From assembly GCA_950295325.1 (NCBI GenBank), contig OX485805.1, positions 21,191,501 through 21,255,500 on the forward strand: a DNA stretch of 64,000 nt. Reading direction: 5' to 3'. The position numbers were made by a program, and so were the translations under genes. The first letter of the stretch is position 1. Each line of letters opens with the position of its first letter. This document shows positions 47,061 to 56,747 of this stretch, piece by piece. The notes beneath the pieces are model-generated. The model had not been told where the DNA came from and did not search any database. It saw nothing but the letters and a program-made list of their open reading frames with translations. This stretch comes from Polytrichum commune (lineage: Eukaryota > Streptophyta > Polytrichopsida > Polytrichales > Polytrichaceae).

Positions 47061-47502
47061 GTTGTGGGTGTGTTGTTTGATGTTCACAAGTAGGAACTGT
47101 GGGGCGGTTGCTAATGGATTGTTGTATGTGTATTTCTTTTGCGATGTCTTTGGGATTAGTTAAGATGTTATTTTATCTATCAATGATGGAGTCTAAGGGT
47201 GAAATTTTGGATATAACCTTATTTGATTCGATTGAACAACAATTTATTTTAAAATAAAACTTAGGCAAATATTATCAGAAATAATCACCACCTCTTTCAT
47301 TCATTTTGTCCCTATGTTTCATCCTCATTGAAAATGACCTTAGTGATTCATTTAGATTACCTAGATTACCTCCACCTCAAGGATTTTCTTAAAAACCAAT
47401 GTGAATTGTATTTAAAACAACTATTAACATCACCAAAACGCAAGACCGTTGTTGCTTACCACACCTCAAACCATAGACTTGCCATTGAAATCGGACGATG
47501 GA

Positions 47503-49493
47503 TGGGTATCGAGGTCACCTTCAACCCTCAGTAACTTAGACGGCGTAACCCGCTGCTGACCGGTTTACATGGAAGTTACTCCCACCAAAATTAGATCCTT
47601 TTAGATTCCAATACTTGTGAAGGTGTCCGTTAACTCTTGGTTGACTGAATCTTGTAACCTATGATTTTAATGATCTTTTGAATTCTCCTAAAGTAGTTGA
47701 CTTAGGTTTGCAAGTTTATGTTCCTTTAAATCCTAATGTCAAGGTTAAGTGTATTTAAAGGAACTTCATTTTTATATACAATATCTTTCATGGTTTGAAT
47801 GATTATAATCTCTGTGGATGTCATCTTTTAATGAGCGATATGGTGTTTCCTCTTGAATGAATCTCTAAGGAGAAAGGAGCCTAAGCTTTCAAGCTTATGT
47901 TCCCCGAAATCCTAATGTCAAGGTTAAGTGTCTTAGAAGAAACTCTTACTCTTACATACAATATCTTTCATGGTTTGAATGATCATAAAATATTCTTAGT
48001 CCATTTCAATATTCTAAGAATGTGTATTCATGATAGAGTTATAAGTCTTTGAAAGTCAAACATACTCCCTCACTAAAGTATATTCATAAGATTTCATTCT
48101 TCTACTCAATTCCTAGAGTTCGCATAATTTACATGAATGCTTTCATCAAATGTTTGTTCCACTTTCTATTCCAACTTTATTCCCGAATCTTTCGTCATGA
48201 TTTAGGTTCCTCCTTAAAACAATGATGTAAGGGTAAATGAGTTGAAATCCTAATCTTGCTCGAGTTGATAGGTTGATGTGATCCAAATTTGCCGGCTGCA
48301 TTCCCCTCGTAATGATTCCGAATTTGATATCTCCCGCGTCTCGTCCAATGATTCTAACTCCAAAACTTAGCTTATTCCATCACTAAATTTTCTCAAGTAA
48401 TTCTAAGTGCTAATTACGGCCTTGTGTCGTTGTTTCTTCAAATATTTCTAAGATTTCTCAAACGGTCTTCCGTGTAAGTTAACTAATTTCCAAGTACAAT
48501 CAATATTTCCAAAGTTCCTTCGGCTCCCAAGTTTTCCAACATTCTAAGTTTGTATGGATCCTTGATCCTCTTGTGTTTGGAGTAACCCTAGGATATTTCC
48601 AATCCTCTAATGTTCTAGCTAAACTCAAGGATAATATTCCAATCCTTAAGTCTTCAAACTTATCAACTAACTCTGCTAAGTCTTCAAGTTCGCCAATTAA
48701 ATTCTTAGGTCTTCAATTCCGCCAACTAAGTTCTTAAGTCTTCAAGCTTGCGATGATGCCTTGACGCTCACGTGAGATATGTCCTAATGATTATGAGGTG
48801 CTATAGGGTCTTTTAGTGCCCCTTTAAATAGGGTGTGAAATCTATCAACTTCCTATTAGGCGGTTAGGCCTTAGTCCCTTATTACCATATGTGCTGATTC
48901 GGCTATTTTTATCCCTGTATCTACCAATAGTATAATTTTAGGTTCAGACAGTCTATTAACAGTAATTGCACGTGCCAAATTTAGATGTGCGGATGGAATA
49001 CATTTTGGGGTATGTCTTGTGCATGTACATGTGCCATTTAGGAGTTGGGTACAACTTCCCCTAATTCTCATTCATCTATACTCCAACTCTATCCCTCTAT
49101 GTTTCCATCCCCTCTAACTATTTAGCTAATCTACTAAGTAGCTCTCTAACCTGGTAGTGAGAGAGTTTTACTAAAAGGTTCACTAATGGGTAACCCTAAA
49201 CCTACCGCTCGCTCCCGATAATACGCTCGGTGGGTCCCATAAAATGTGGTGTCCCGGCCCCTTTCTCTCACAGCCCTCTAGTCTCCCCCTCCTCGTGGGC
49301 TCGCAACCCCCCTTCTCTGGGCTTCCAGCCCTTCTTGCCACGTGGCCTGTCTCTCTCTCTCCATTGGCCAACTCTCCGTCACCTCCTCCTTGGTCCTTTG
49401 CTCCGCTCCCGCTCCGAACGGCTCCTCTCCCATTGTCGCTCTGTGTCCCCGAAGTTAATCTCCATTTTGGTCGGGTGTTTCCATGTGTCTACA
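47503..49493 (+). mobile_element. Solo LTR (1991 bp) inserted in LINE 2
   Basis: It starts TGGGTATCGAGG and ends GTGTCTACA, with canonical TG...CA ends, flanked by ATGGA (47498-47502) and ATGGG (49494-49498), a 5-bp duplication with one change. LINE 2 coding sequence resumes across it. A TATA-like CTTTAAATAGGG lies near 48823. The 3' part (49090-49493) is CT-rich and GC-richer, as in a transcribed LTR leader. An internal duplication of about 185 bp shares CCTAATGTCAAGGTTAAGTG and CAATATCTTTCATGGTTTGA (47715-47815 and 47890-47990). It is related to 26669-29050. Confidence 0.7.
48871..49071 (-). pseudogene. Protein-like fragment inside the solo LTR
   Basis: 67 codons on the minus strand, reading NGTCTCTRHTPKCIPSAHLN, then ARAITVNRLSEPKIILLVDT. 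The style (several Cys, then a hydrophobic strand ending in an acidic residue) could be a piece of a LINE N-terminal or endonuclease region, but I cannot assign it with certainty. It has no counterpart in the other LTR-like copy at 26669-29050, so it may itself be a small insertion. Confidence 0.3.
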
Positions 49494-49587
49494 ATGGGTA
49501 TCCCTAATCTCAAAACATATTAGATTACACTGCTTTTGCTTCTATAATACAATTGAAAATGAGGTGCATTTCGTGTTGGAATGTCCC

Positions 49588-49991
49588 ACGGGGAGGTCAC
49601 TTCATTGTCAAGTTGACACCACGTGCGGACAAAGTTTGCTACCCCTATATTACATGCCATATATAATTTTAAAATTTATGATATTTTTTCTACATATACA
49701 TGACCATTGATAGTATCTTTTGTATACTTTTTTGAAATTTTTAGTCATCTTTGTTTTTTAGTAATTGTTTTAGTTCAATTATGTGTCATTCTAGTTAGAA
49801 ATGGTATGTTTTATGAAAAAAAAATCATCAAATTTAGTTACCGCTTTTGACTATGTCATAGGTACTGTGTATATCTACTCATCAAAAAAAATTGATAAAA
49901 TTTTGAGCCATTTTGGTGGTGCAACTTACCAAAAGAAGATTTTTTTTGGTCGCACGTGGTGTTCAACTTGACAATGGAGTGATCTACCCGT
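49588..49991. mobile_element. 404-bp Mutator-like MITE in LINE 2
   Basis: The 10-bp direct duplication GGAATGTCCC lies at 49578-49587 and 49992-50001. The ends are inverted repeats of about 40 bp sharing CATTGTCAAGTTGA and CACCACGTGCG. Long inverted ends with a 9-11 bp duplication are the mark of Mutator-like elements. The interior is AT-rich and non-coding. The coding sequence of LINE 2 (HFVLECP | LYNPIRD) resumes exactly across it. Confidence 0.9.
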
Positions 49992-50175
49992 GGAATGTCC
50001 CCTATACAACCCCATTAGAGATAAGTTTCCATCATTATTTGAGAATGTAGTTCCAGGGAGCCTCAAGTCTTTCCTTCAATTAGACCACAAGTTAACATTA
50101 ACCTCTCTATCTCACGGGGGCTACCGCACTCCTCCACTCTAGAGAATTAATTGGTTTGGAACCATCTTGATGTAC

Positions 50176-50220
50176 TCTCTCTCTCTCTCTCTCTCTCTAC
50201 ATAATTTCTTCTTCTTCTTC
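50176..50220. repeat. (TC)n and (TTC)n microsatellites
   Basis: About 11 TC units followed by several TTC units, directly after the LINE 2 stop codon. They may represent the element's simple-repeat tail. Confidence 0.85.
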
Positions 50221-51265
50221 TTCTCTTAGAGGCAACTAACATTGTCTAGTAAGACTAATTTGCAAGTTGACGGAAGGTAATACTGTATTAGTGATTTGAG
50301 GGCTCAATTCTTCCAAAATAAAGCCATGAAAATAGTATGCAACCCCAAAGTTACTTATTAGAGTTGATTGACAATGGAATGAGCTTCAAATACCCCAACT
50401 CATTATGGTCCAAGTCATTTGAGATGAGTCGGTCATAAATCCATAGGGGGGTCATGCTTTATGTTGCATGGATGTGAGGTACTCAAGTGTTGATTTGATT
50501 TGACAGATTATTTTTATTATTTTCATTTAGTTTCCTTCCCTACTAGACTTATGCTACCTAATTTTGATCAAAACATACTTAGACTTTGACCTTGCAATAA
50601 ATACTTCGTGAAGGTACAAGGGCCACTTTACACTTGAGCTTGAGGGCCCTTCACCTGTGATATACAAACTATACGACCATTAGTCAAGAAGTTGGAGGTG
50701 GTTCAAATTCACTTTCCTCTAGACCTTGAGGGCTTGAGGGACCAAGAAATTTAATTGAATGAACAATCTACATGGCGTCCTACATGGTATATATATCAAG
50801 TGGATGATGTCTCATGGTTTGCTGGACATTTCACTTTGCACATTAAAAAGAGATGGGTCTAACGCAAAGCTAAGGGCCGTGGCAAGCAATTAAATTGCCA
50901 TTGGCTCCTTGAAACCATATCTTTCCACCGTGGAGTCCCGGACCACCTACTATTCTGGAATGTTCATAGAATATGTGGCAGTCCCCCAACATGGTCCACT
51001 TTCACATTACACCCAGCTTGCTGGCCCATCAATTGCAAAAGCAAATTTCTATTCCCCACGGTGCAACCTTTGGATGATCTTCAAGGGCCCTAAGATTTTC
51101 ATGGCCATGGCGCTTGATCCGTCTCTCAAGCAACCCAGATATAAGTATCAATAAAAATAAATAAACTAAAAATGTAAGAATTAGGAGGGACACTAATATA
51201 GAAGAGTACATGATTCCATTATTGCTAGCAATAAACGGGGAGAACCAACCACTATTATTATTTTT
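50221..51265. other. Unassigned DNA without a recognisable gene
   Basis: Short frames on both strands. The 81-codon frame at 50909-51154 (+) has no recognisable domain. No repeat with defined ends is seen. Confidence 0.4.
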
Positions 51266-51468
51266 TGTCTAATTAGTGTGGGTTACCATTTGGAGTTATG
51301 CATTGCTACAACATTTTATTGAGAGTATCATTCATTACCCACTTATCTAAAGCAGTTGGTATGTACACTGAAGAATATGACAGAACTTCATTGGTAAAAA
51401 AACGATCGTGTCAGTAAAAAGTTATAGCAACACATAACTTTGAACGGTAACCCACACTAATTAGACAC
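51266..51468. mobile_element. About 200-bp MITE with perfect 21-bp inverted ends
   Basis: GTCTAATTAGTGTGGGTTAC and its exact inverse bound the element. Similarity of the arms continues to about 43 bp (ATTTGGAGTTATGCATTGCTA versus a near match). The interior shares GGTAAAAA and AGTTATAGCA words with the MITE at 1534-1759. The target duplication is not clear. Confidence 0.75.
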
Positions 51469-51474
51469 TAACTA

Positions 51475-51620
51475 CAGATGAACCGATTGAAGTTCAAGAC
51501 TTCAGAACAATTATTAGGAATCGTTATTAGGGGAATATAGTATGAATTAATGAAGAAGAGCCAAAAGGTCACTAACATGTGACGAGTTAGAAATGGGAGT
51601 CGTCAACCGAGGCTTGATAA
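51475..51620 (-). repeat. CCGGTT-rich dispersed repeat, copy E, reversed and diverged
   Basis: On the minus strand this reads TCACATGTTAGTGACC, ATTCCTAATAATTGTTCTG and CTTCAATCGGTTCATCTG in the order seen in copy D. It abuts the MITE at 51266-51468. Confidence 0.6.
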
Positions 51621-51888
51621 AGCTTCAACAACAGTGCCAACTTGTTAGGCTTCATGCATGCAAGGGCCACAATACACATGCTTAGATTTGGACGGTTGAG
51701 TTGTGAGATTGGGCTAAGTTCCATTAGACACAAAACCCCAAGCAATTTACATGTCTTGCTTTTTGAGCTTCACCAAGTGTTGCATATTTTATTCTAGAGC
51801 TCCGAGGCGGCATTATAAAATATTTCAAATGTTTTCAAATGTTTTTTAAAAATTGAAAGTTATTGAAGACATCAATCCTTGAGGTCCT

Positions 51889-52185
51889 TTATGGTAAGTC
51901 AGAACCATTTCCCTCTTCCAAGATCAGTTCTTCGAGCTCTTCTCCGTCCGAGTATTGATCCAAGACTGCGACTAGATCGTCCTCCGATGCGAAATCTATA
52001 TTTTGGTATTGGTCAGTTCGTGTGGCAGGGCTCAAGACTTCGACATTGCCGTCGAGTTTGACAAAACTAATGTTATATGGTAATATGGAACAATTGACGA
52101 AGTTGCCTGTGTCTATGTTTGCCTTATTGGCCTGGACTGACTGTAGGAGTGGATTTATAGTCAAAAACATGAAAAAACACCTCAA
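51889..52185 (-). CDS. Unrecognised acidic open frame, 98 codons
   Basis: The frame has a protein-like look: KANIDTGNFVNCSILPYNIS, FVKLDGNVEVLSPATRTDQ, then an acidic end (EDDLVAVLDQYSDGEELEEL). No ATG-anchored family start, domain or splice partner is identified. It may be an exon or a relic of a transposon protein. It is listed because composition differs from the chance frames around it, not because function is known. Confidence 0.3.
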   Translation of the reverse strand: MRCFFMFLTINPLLQSVQANKANIDTGNFVNCSILPYNISFVKLDGNVEVLSPATRTDQYQNIDFASEDDLVAVLDQYSDGEELEELILEEGNGSDLP

Positions 52186-53072
52186 AATTTGTTGAGTGTT
52201 TTAAAATGCGTATTTTAAAATGATTTAAAATTAAATGCACCCCAAGCTGCACTCCACCAATGTTACCAAGGTAAGAAGGGCCTAGTAAAAGCATCTCCTC
52301 CTAGGGTTTGTATTCGATTCATCCCAACTTGGATTCACGGTTTCTAATGTTACATATGAAGTTTTTTTTTTTAATCTTAAGTACGTTAAGATCGGATGAG
52401 ACCCAACTTAAAGAGCAAGACATCGAGTTGTGGGTATAATACTTAACATATTGCTTATTCAGTTGTCCCCCCGGGAGAAGATTTATTTGTTATAAATATT
52501 TGGATGTGTTAGCTTAGGTATGAAGGTGGTGGGATCTAGATCAAAGAGGAAGACATTGAGTGTCACTTCCCATGGAGTTATGAAATGTCGTAACTTATAG
52601 GTTAGAGATAAGATTCATGTTAGTCATATATAAGTTGAAGGTGAACACATTTGGAGCCAATTATAGCTTGTAAATTATTTTGTTCTAAAATTATACAACC
52701 CTTGATAGAGCTTCTAATATCTCAAATTAGTCCAGTGAGATTAATTTGGGATGGTTTGGCCAACTTATAGGACCTTGTTTTTATCAAACTTCTCAACATG
52801 TAGGTCACAAAATCCCAAGGATTATAGTTCAAGATAGCTACACCAAAGTGTCCTATCAATGTGGGTGGAAAATGGGTGTGGGAATAAGTATTGTGGGCGA
52901 ACTAACCAACCAACTGCATTATGGTCGCCTATTAGAATGTGGAAGGCCATGACCATGGGCCACTATACTTCCATATGCCCATTAACCACTTAAAAAATAT
53001 CAAGAGTTGGTTGGCACATATAGTACAAACCCTACTCAATCATATTTCATCTACACATGTCCTTATTCCCAC
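52186..53072. other. Unassigned DNA without a recognisable gene
   Basis: AT-rich, with only short frames and no bounded repeat. Confidence 0.4.
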
Positions 53073-53570
53073 CAGTGTCTACAATGTCTATGGTATTAAG
53101 TGTCATGTAGACTATTTGAAAAGGGCCTAAACTAGATGCCTAGAGGTCTCAAAGTGTCACGTCGGCTAATTGGCACTATGTTACTATTTGTCAACATAAG
53201 TAACTATTTTAAGTGAAAACTTATTTACATTATGATATTTAGCATAGCACATTGGGATGCTTGAGATGATAGTTTTGCGTTTTAATATGCAAGGGGAACA
53301 TATTATTGAGCATGCTAATGGCAAGTGTCATTTGTGTGCACTTTAGCTAACATGTATAACAATGTATAACAATGTATAACATAGACATATACCCCATAAC
53401 ATTATTCAACATACTCTTGCCAAGCTATTAGAAAGCAAACTTAAATGCCAAGTGTCATGAGGTGACACTTATGATGAAGTTGTTGGTCATCAATATAACC
53501 TAGGATACGCCTCAAAATAGGATAAGTGACACTATTGCGCATGCGACACAACACCATGAATGGTGTAGTG
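53073..53570 (+). mobile_element. 498-bp CACTA-like MITE, family B
   Basis: The right end reads, in reverse complement, CACTACACCATTCATGG. The left end is degraded (TCTACAATGTCTATGG). It is the intact-length reference for the copies at 11882-12427 (reverse) and 23909-24815 (interrupted), sharing AGAGGTCTCAAAGTGTCA, GAGCATGCTAATGGCAAGTG and GGATACGCCTCAAAATAGGA. It includes a short ATGTATAACA triplication at 53350-53382. Confidence 0.7.
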
Positions 53571-56038
53571 GGCGAGAAACATACATAGAAACTCACCCTT
53601 TCTATTTTAAACCCCCCCAAAAAAACCTTAATTCGGAAGACATAGCCACCAATCCCATTGGAGGCAGGCAGGTTGTTACCACCCTTCCCTCGGTCATCGG
53701 GCATTGTGAACCTAAATCCGCGTCGCTCTGGTTCAATTGTCTTCGCTCCGGGTTTGGGAAGAAGGAGAGGCTAAAAGCGCGCGGGCCCAACGAAGCCCAC
53801 CACCGTCCACGCTTCGCTTACATATTAGACCACCGCCTTCTGCTCTACAGCTTAGATCTCCATTCCATTGCATTGATTGCAGCATGTGGGCTGGCTTCAA
53901 TTGGATCCATCGCCAAATTCAGCCTCTTTGCACGTGCTCATTAGCCTCTCCATGTGTCGGAACCATGGAGGCATGTGCTCAAACGATTTGTTCCATTCAC
54001 GTACTAACTTCGATTCATCCAGGGCTGGATGTGAGTGCGTGGCCGGTGGGTGCAGAATTGAGCATACATAGCTGAGATTGAGGTTTGAGAGGCTTCTGGT
54101 AGCTGGGTAGAGTGTATGAGGGTTGATTTGGGCGAGCGGCAAGCTTACTAGCGGATGCATATACTGTATGAGTAGTTGTTAGGTATACATGTATGGTGCT
54201 TTCAGTGAATTATAAGGTTCCGGTGGGAGAGTCCGAGTTACACCCAGTTCCTAGATGATTGCTAAGTGTTCATGGTGTGGATCGATTCTCGGCACTTAAA
54301 TTGGAGCTTGAGTATTAGCTCACTTGGATTCCTGCTGGGCATTGCTCCTTCACTTATTTCTAGATCTTTGCATGAATCAGTAGTGTAGTGTAGTGTAGGT
54401 TCAGTGTTTTGAGTGCAGGTGATTTACTTTGGGTTGGACTTTGTTGTAGATGATTCTGGAGTTGTGGAATTGTCATGTGGCAGCTGAATGACTCTGAGGT
54501 TTTGTGGTGATTGGCGTTTAGAGAAGAGTTATTGAGTTGACGACTTGGATTCCTGAATGTTGCAAGAATGAGCAGTGACTATGCATGTATATGGTGTTAA
54601 TTTGGATCTTTACTTAGCTAGGTTTGGGTGCGAGGAGGTTTTTCTTTTTTTTTCTTTTTTTTGGGGGGGAAAATCATGCTACAAGTGTATAATAATTAGT
54701 TGCGTGCATGGCTGGCTGACTAACTCATCGCACTTGAAGCTTAATTAATAGCTGACTTCGATTCCTGTTGGACATGTCGTCGTGCAGATGCAATTAGTAG
54801 TATGAATGATCGGTGCCCCTAAACCAAAACTGGTCGCCTACGACGTTGAAAATAGGAGCTGCAACTTAAATAATTATTATTGAAGCGGATCGAGTAGCTC
54901 TCTCGGAGTGGTCTTAATTTGGTTTGCAAGCCGTTACACTCCAGGCAGGCCGGTTGATCTGATGTACCACAGGTTCCAGAAGTCGATCACAAGCTCGAGA
55001 CACACATGGCGTATGAAATCAATTCCTGAGCCCAACCTGCGAGAATCTATCATCATCACTTATTGTGTAAGCTTCCGGTGTTATGACCATTGTTGAATAA
55101 TATGCAGTCTAGATAATATATTGTTGTCACCAGGAGTCTGTATATTATCAATGCAGCATCATTATCCAAGTTACCACAACAATGAGCTCGTTAATGCAAG
55201 TCTCATTAATCTGCCGCAGTGATCGATGAGCTCCTCCTCTCTGTACCGATCGATGATCATGAGTTCATTAGAGCTAATTCGACTTATAACTTCATCTTTG
55301 AATTGCAATATTAAATTAGATGACTTTTTGAAGGTAGGAGGATAGAGTGAGCAGAGATGGATGCAGTCACTTTAATTTGTTTGATCTGGAGTCCACTAAT
55401 GATGCCAATTCAACTTGTCACCACTTTTTATGAAGGTTATCTGGAGCCGTTTATCTTGCCCAGTATTTCTTAACGACATATTTAGACTGACTGGACCGGG
55501 CCCACCCCCCTTGTTTTCGAAATCATTCGACAGATTTCTGTATTAATTTAATTATGCGCCCGTCTTTGTTGGTCTTAATTCACTGAATTAGCCGCAGCAA
55601 TCAGGCTGTGATGCCGTATATTATTTCTTTAATACTAACTAACTTTGTTGTTGAATCTGAAACCACTTTAAGTATTAGGGCAAAGTTGGTCCTCGCCCTG
55701 CATGCACAAGTGGCCTGATTCGCATCCCCGGGGAACCCAATTATAACTCCTTAGTGCATGTGAATTCCGTGGAACCTTTCATGATGATCAGTCAGTAGTA
55801 GCTCATTGCGGATTTAGACAAGGACAAATTCAATCCAATGCGCCACCACCAGTGTTTCTTCCGTGCAAAAAAAATTCATAATACTAATAAGAATCTCGGA
55901 GGTTGCTCAGGGCTGCTCCAGCACTGTCTTGTGAGATGGGGTGTTTTAAAAAGGGGCCACAAGAAGCAGAGCAAGAGTAGATAACAATCTCTATATATTG
56001 GTCGTTGGTGAACTTGAATTGCATTGCAGATGAACTTG
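53571..56038. other. Long intergenic stretch upstream of the AAA-ATPase gene
   Basis: The first part (53700-54060) is GC-richer and has a 112-codon frame at 53737-54075 without a recognisable domain or ATG-based start. It could be a leader exon of an undetected gene. 54060-56038 shows only short frames, a T-run and G-run near 54640-54668, and no element ends. Confidence 0.4.
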
Positions 56039-56410
56039 AACCGACATGTAGATAGTTGTCCACAGCAAGCAAGGAAATTGACTCCCGGTTAGGGACTTGA
56101 ATTGTGGGCGGAACTTGTATCGGCATATGGATAGTTGTCTAGCAAATTTCGCCTTGACATAAAATTCGGATATAGATACTAGAGCTGGATGGAATGTAGG
56201 AGGCCATTAAGAAACTCCACCTTAAAAAGGGAGAGTGGCCCTCGGGCGAAGAGACTCTTCATTAATGATTGCTTCCAAGAGGAAGCCGGCGTATCTATCT
56301 ATTTATCCGTAGCAAGTAAGGAAAAATGACTCCGAAGTCCATGTGAACTTGAATTGACATGAGGGATAGTTGTCCGTAACGAGCAAGGAAAGCGACTTAA
56401 ACTGGGACCT
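56039..56410. repeat. Diverged short repeat upstream of the AAA-ATPase gene
   Basis: Three copies of a block with GATAGTTGTCC, AGCAAGCAAGGAAA and TGACTCC lie near 56045, 56295 and 56360. An inverted copy occurs at 61848-61905 on the far side of the gene. Confidence 0.6.
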
Positions 56411-56510
56411 TAGTTAGCGCAACACTTAGATGCTTGACAAATGGAAGCACATGCGATTGTGATATGCACATGTATAAGAAGGCGTCAGCACAGTTTTGTT
56501 CTTCCATTCC

Positions 56511-56516
56511 TATATA
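56511..56516 (+). promoter_or_regulatory. Candidate TATA box of the AAA-ATPase gene
   Basis: TATATA in the context CCTATATAGC lies 232 bp before the ATG at 56748, with no closer equally good match. It is a candidate by position only. Confidence 0.35.
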
Positions 56517-56747
56517 GCTACATCTTTTTGACATAAAAGAGGGGTAGTAGTGCTAAAGAATCGTGTGATAGGGGACATAACAACAAATTACAGAAGAGGA
56601 TTTGTAGGGACCTAGTTACCGATAGAAATATTATTTTTCTAATTTTACTGCGATGGGTTGGTTGTTGTTGTTGTTCTTCTTCTTCTTGGGTGCAGCAATC
56701 AGAACCACTTTGTTTCTGGAACTCGACGGATAGTATAATCCAAGCAA

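Larger units (their letters stand above)
41345..47220 (-). mobile_element. LINE 1: decayed RNase H-containing non-LTR retrotransposon, with a solo LTR inside
   Basis: Minus-strand reading gives, in order, a reverse transcriptase (about 47060-44430, split by the insertion at 45090-46280), a long Gln/Pro/His-rich linker (43725-44129), a middle region (43025-43258), an RNase H domain (about 42510-42050) and a Cys-rich tail. All frames carry stops and shifts. The 3' end stops abruptly at about 41345 after EFTY, without a poly(A) or repeat tail, so it was cut by a deletion or another insertion. The 5' end meets a second LINE in opposite orientation at about 47220. Confidence 0.8.
47226..50170 (+). 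mobile_element. LINE 2: C-terminal part of a second non-LTR retrotransposon, with two insertions
   Basis: Three pieces on + join into one protein-like sequence once the insertions are removed. 47328-47502 reads CELYLKQLLTSPKRKTVVAY and SNHRLAIEIGRW. 49499-49587 reads HCFCFYNTIENEVHFVLECP. 50002-50170 reads LYNPIRDKFPSLFENVVPGS, then ends at TGA 50168-50170 in a shifted frame (HSRELIGLEPS). The Cys and His spacing (C-F-C, then H-F-V-L-E-C) is that of the zinc-binding tail of many plant LINEs. A (TC)n run follows. Only the 3' end of the element is present. Confidence 0.65.
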
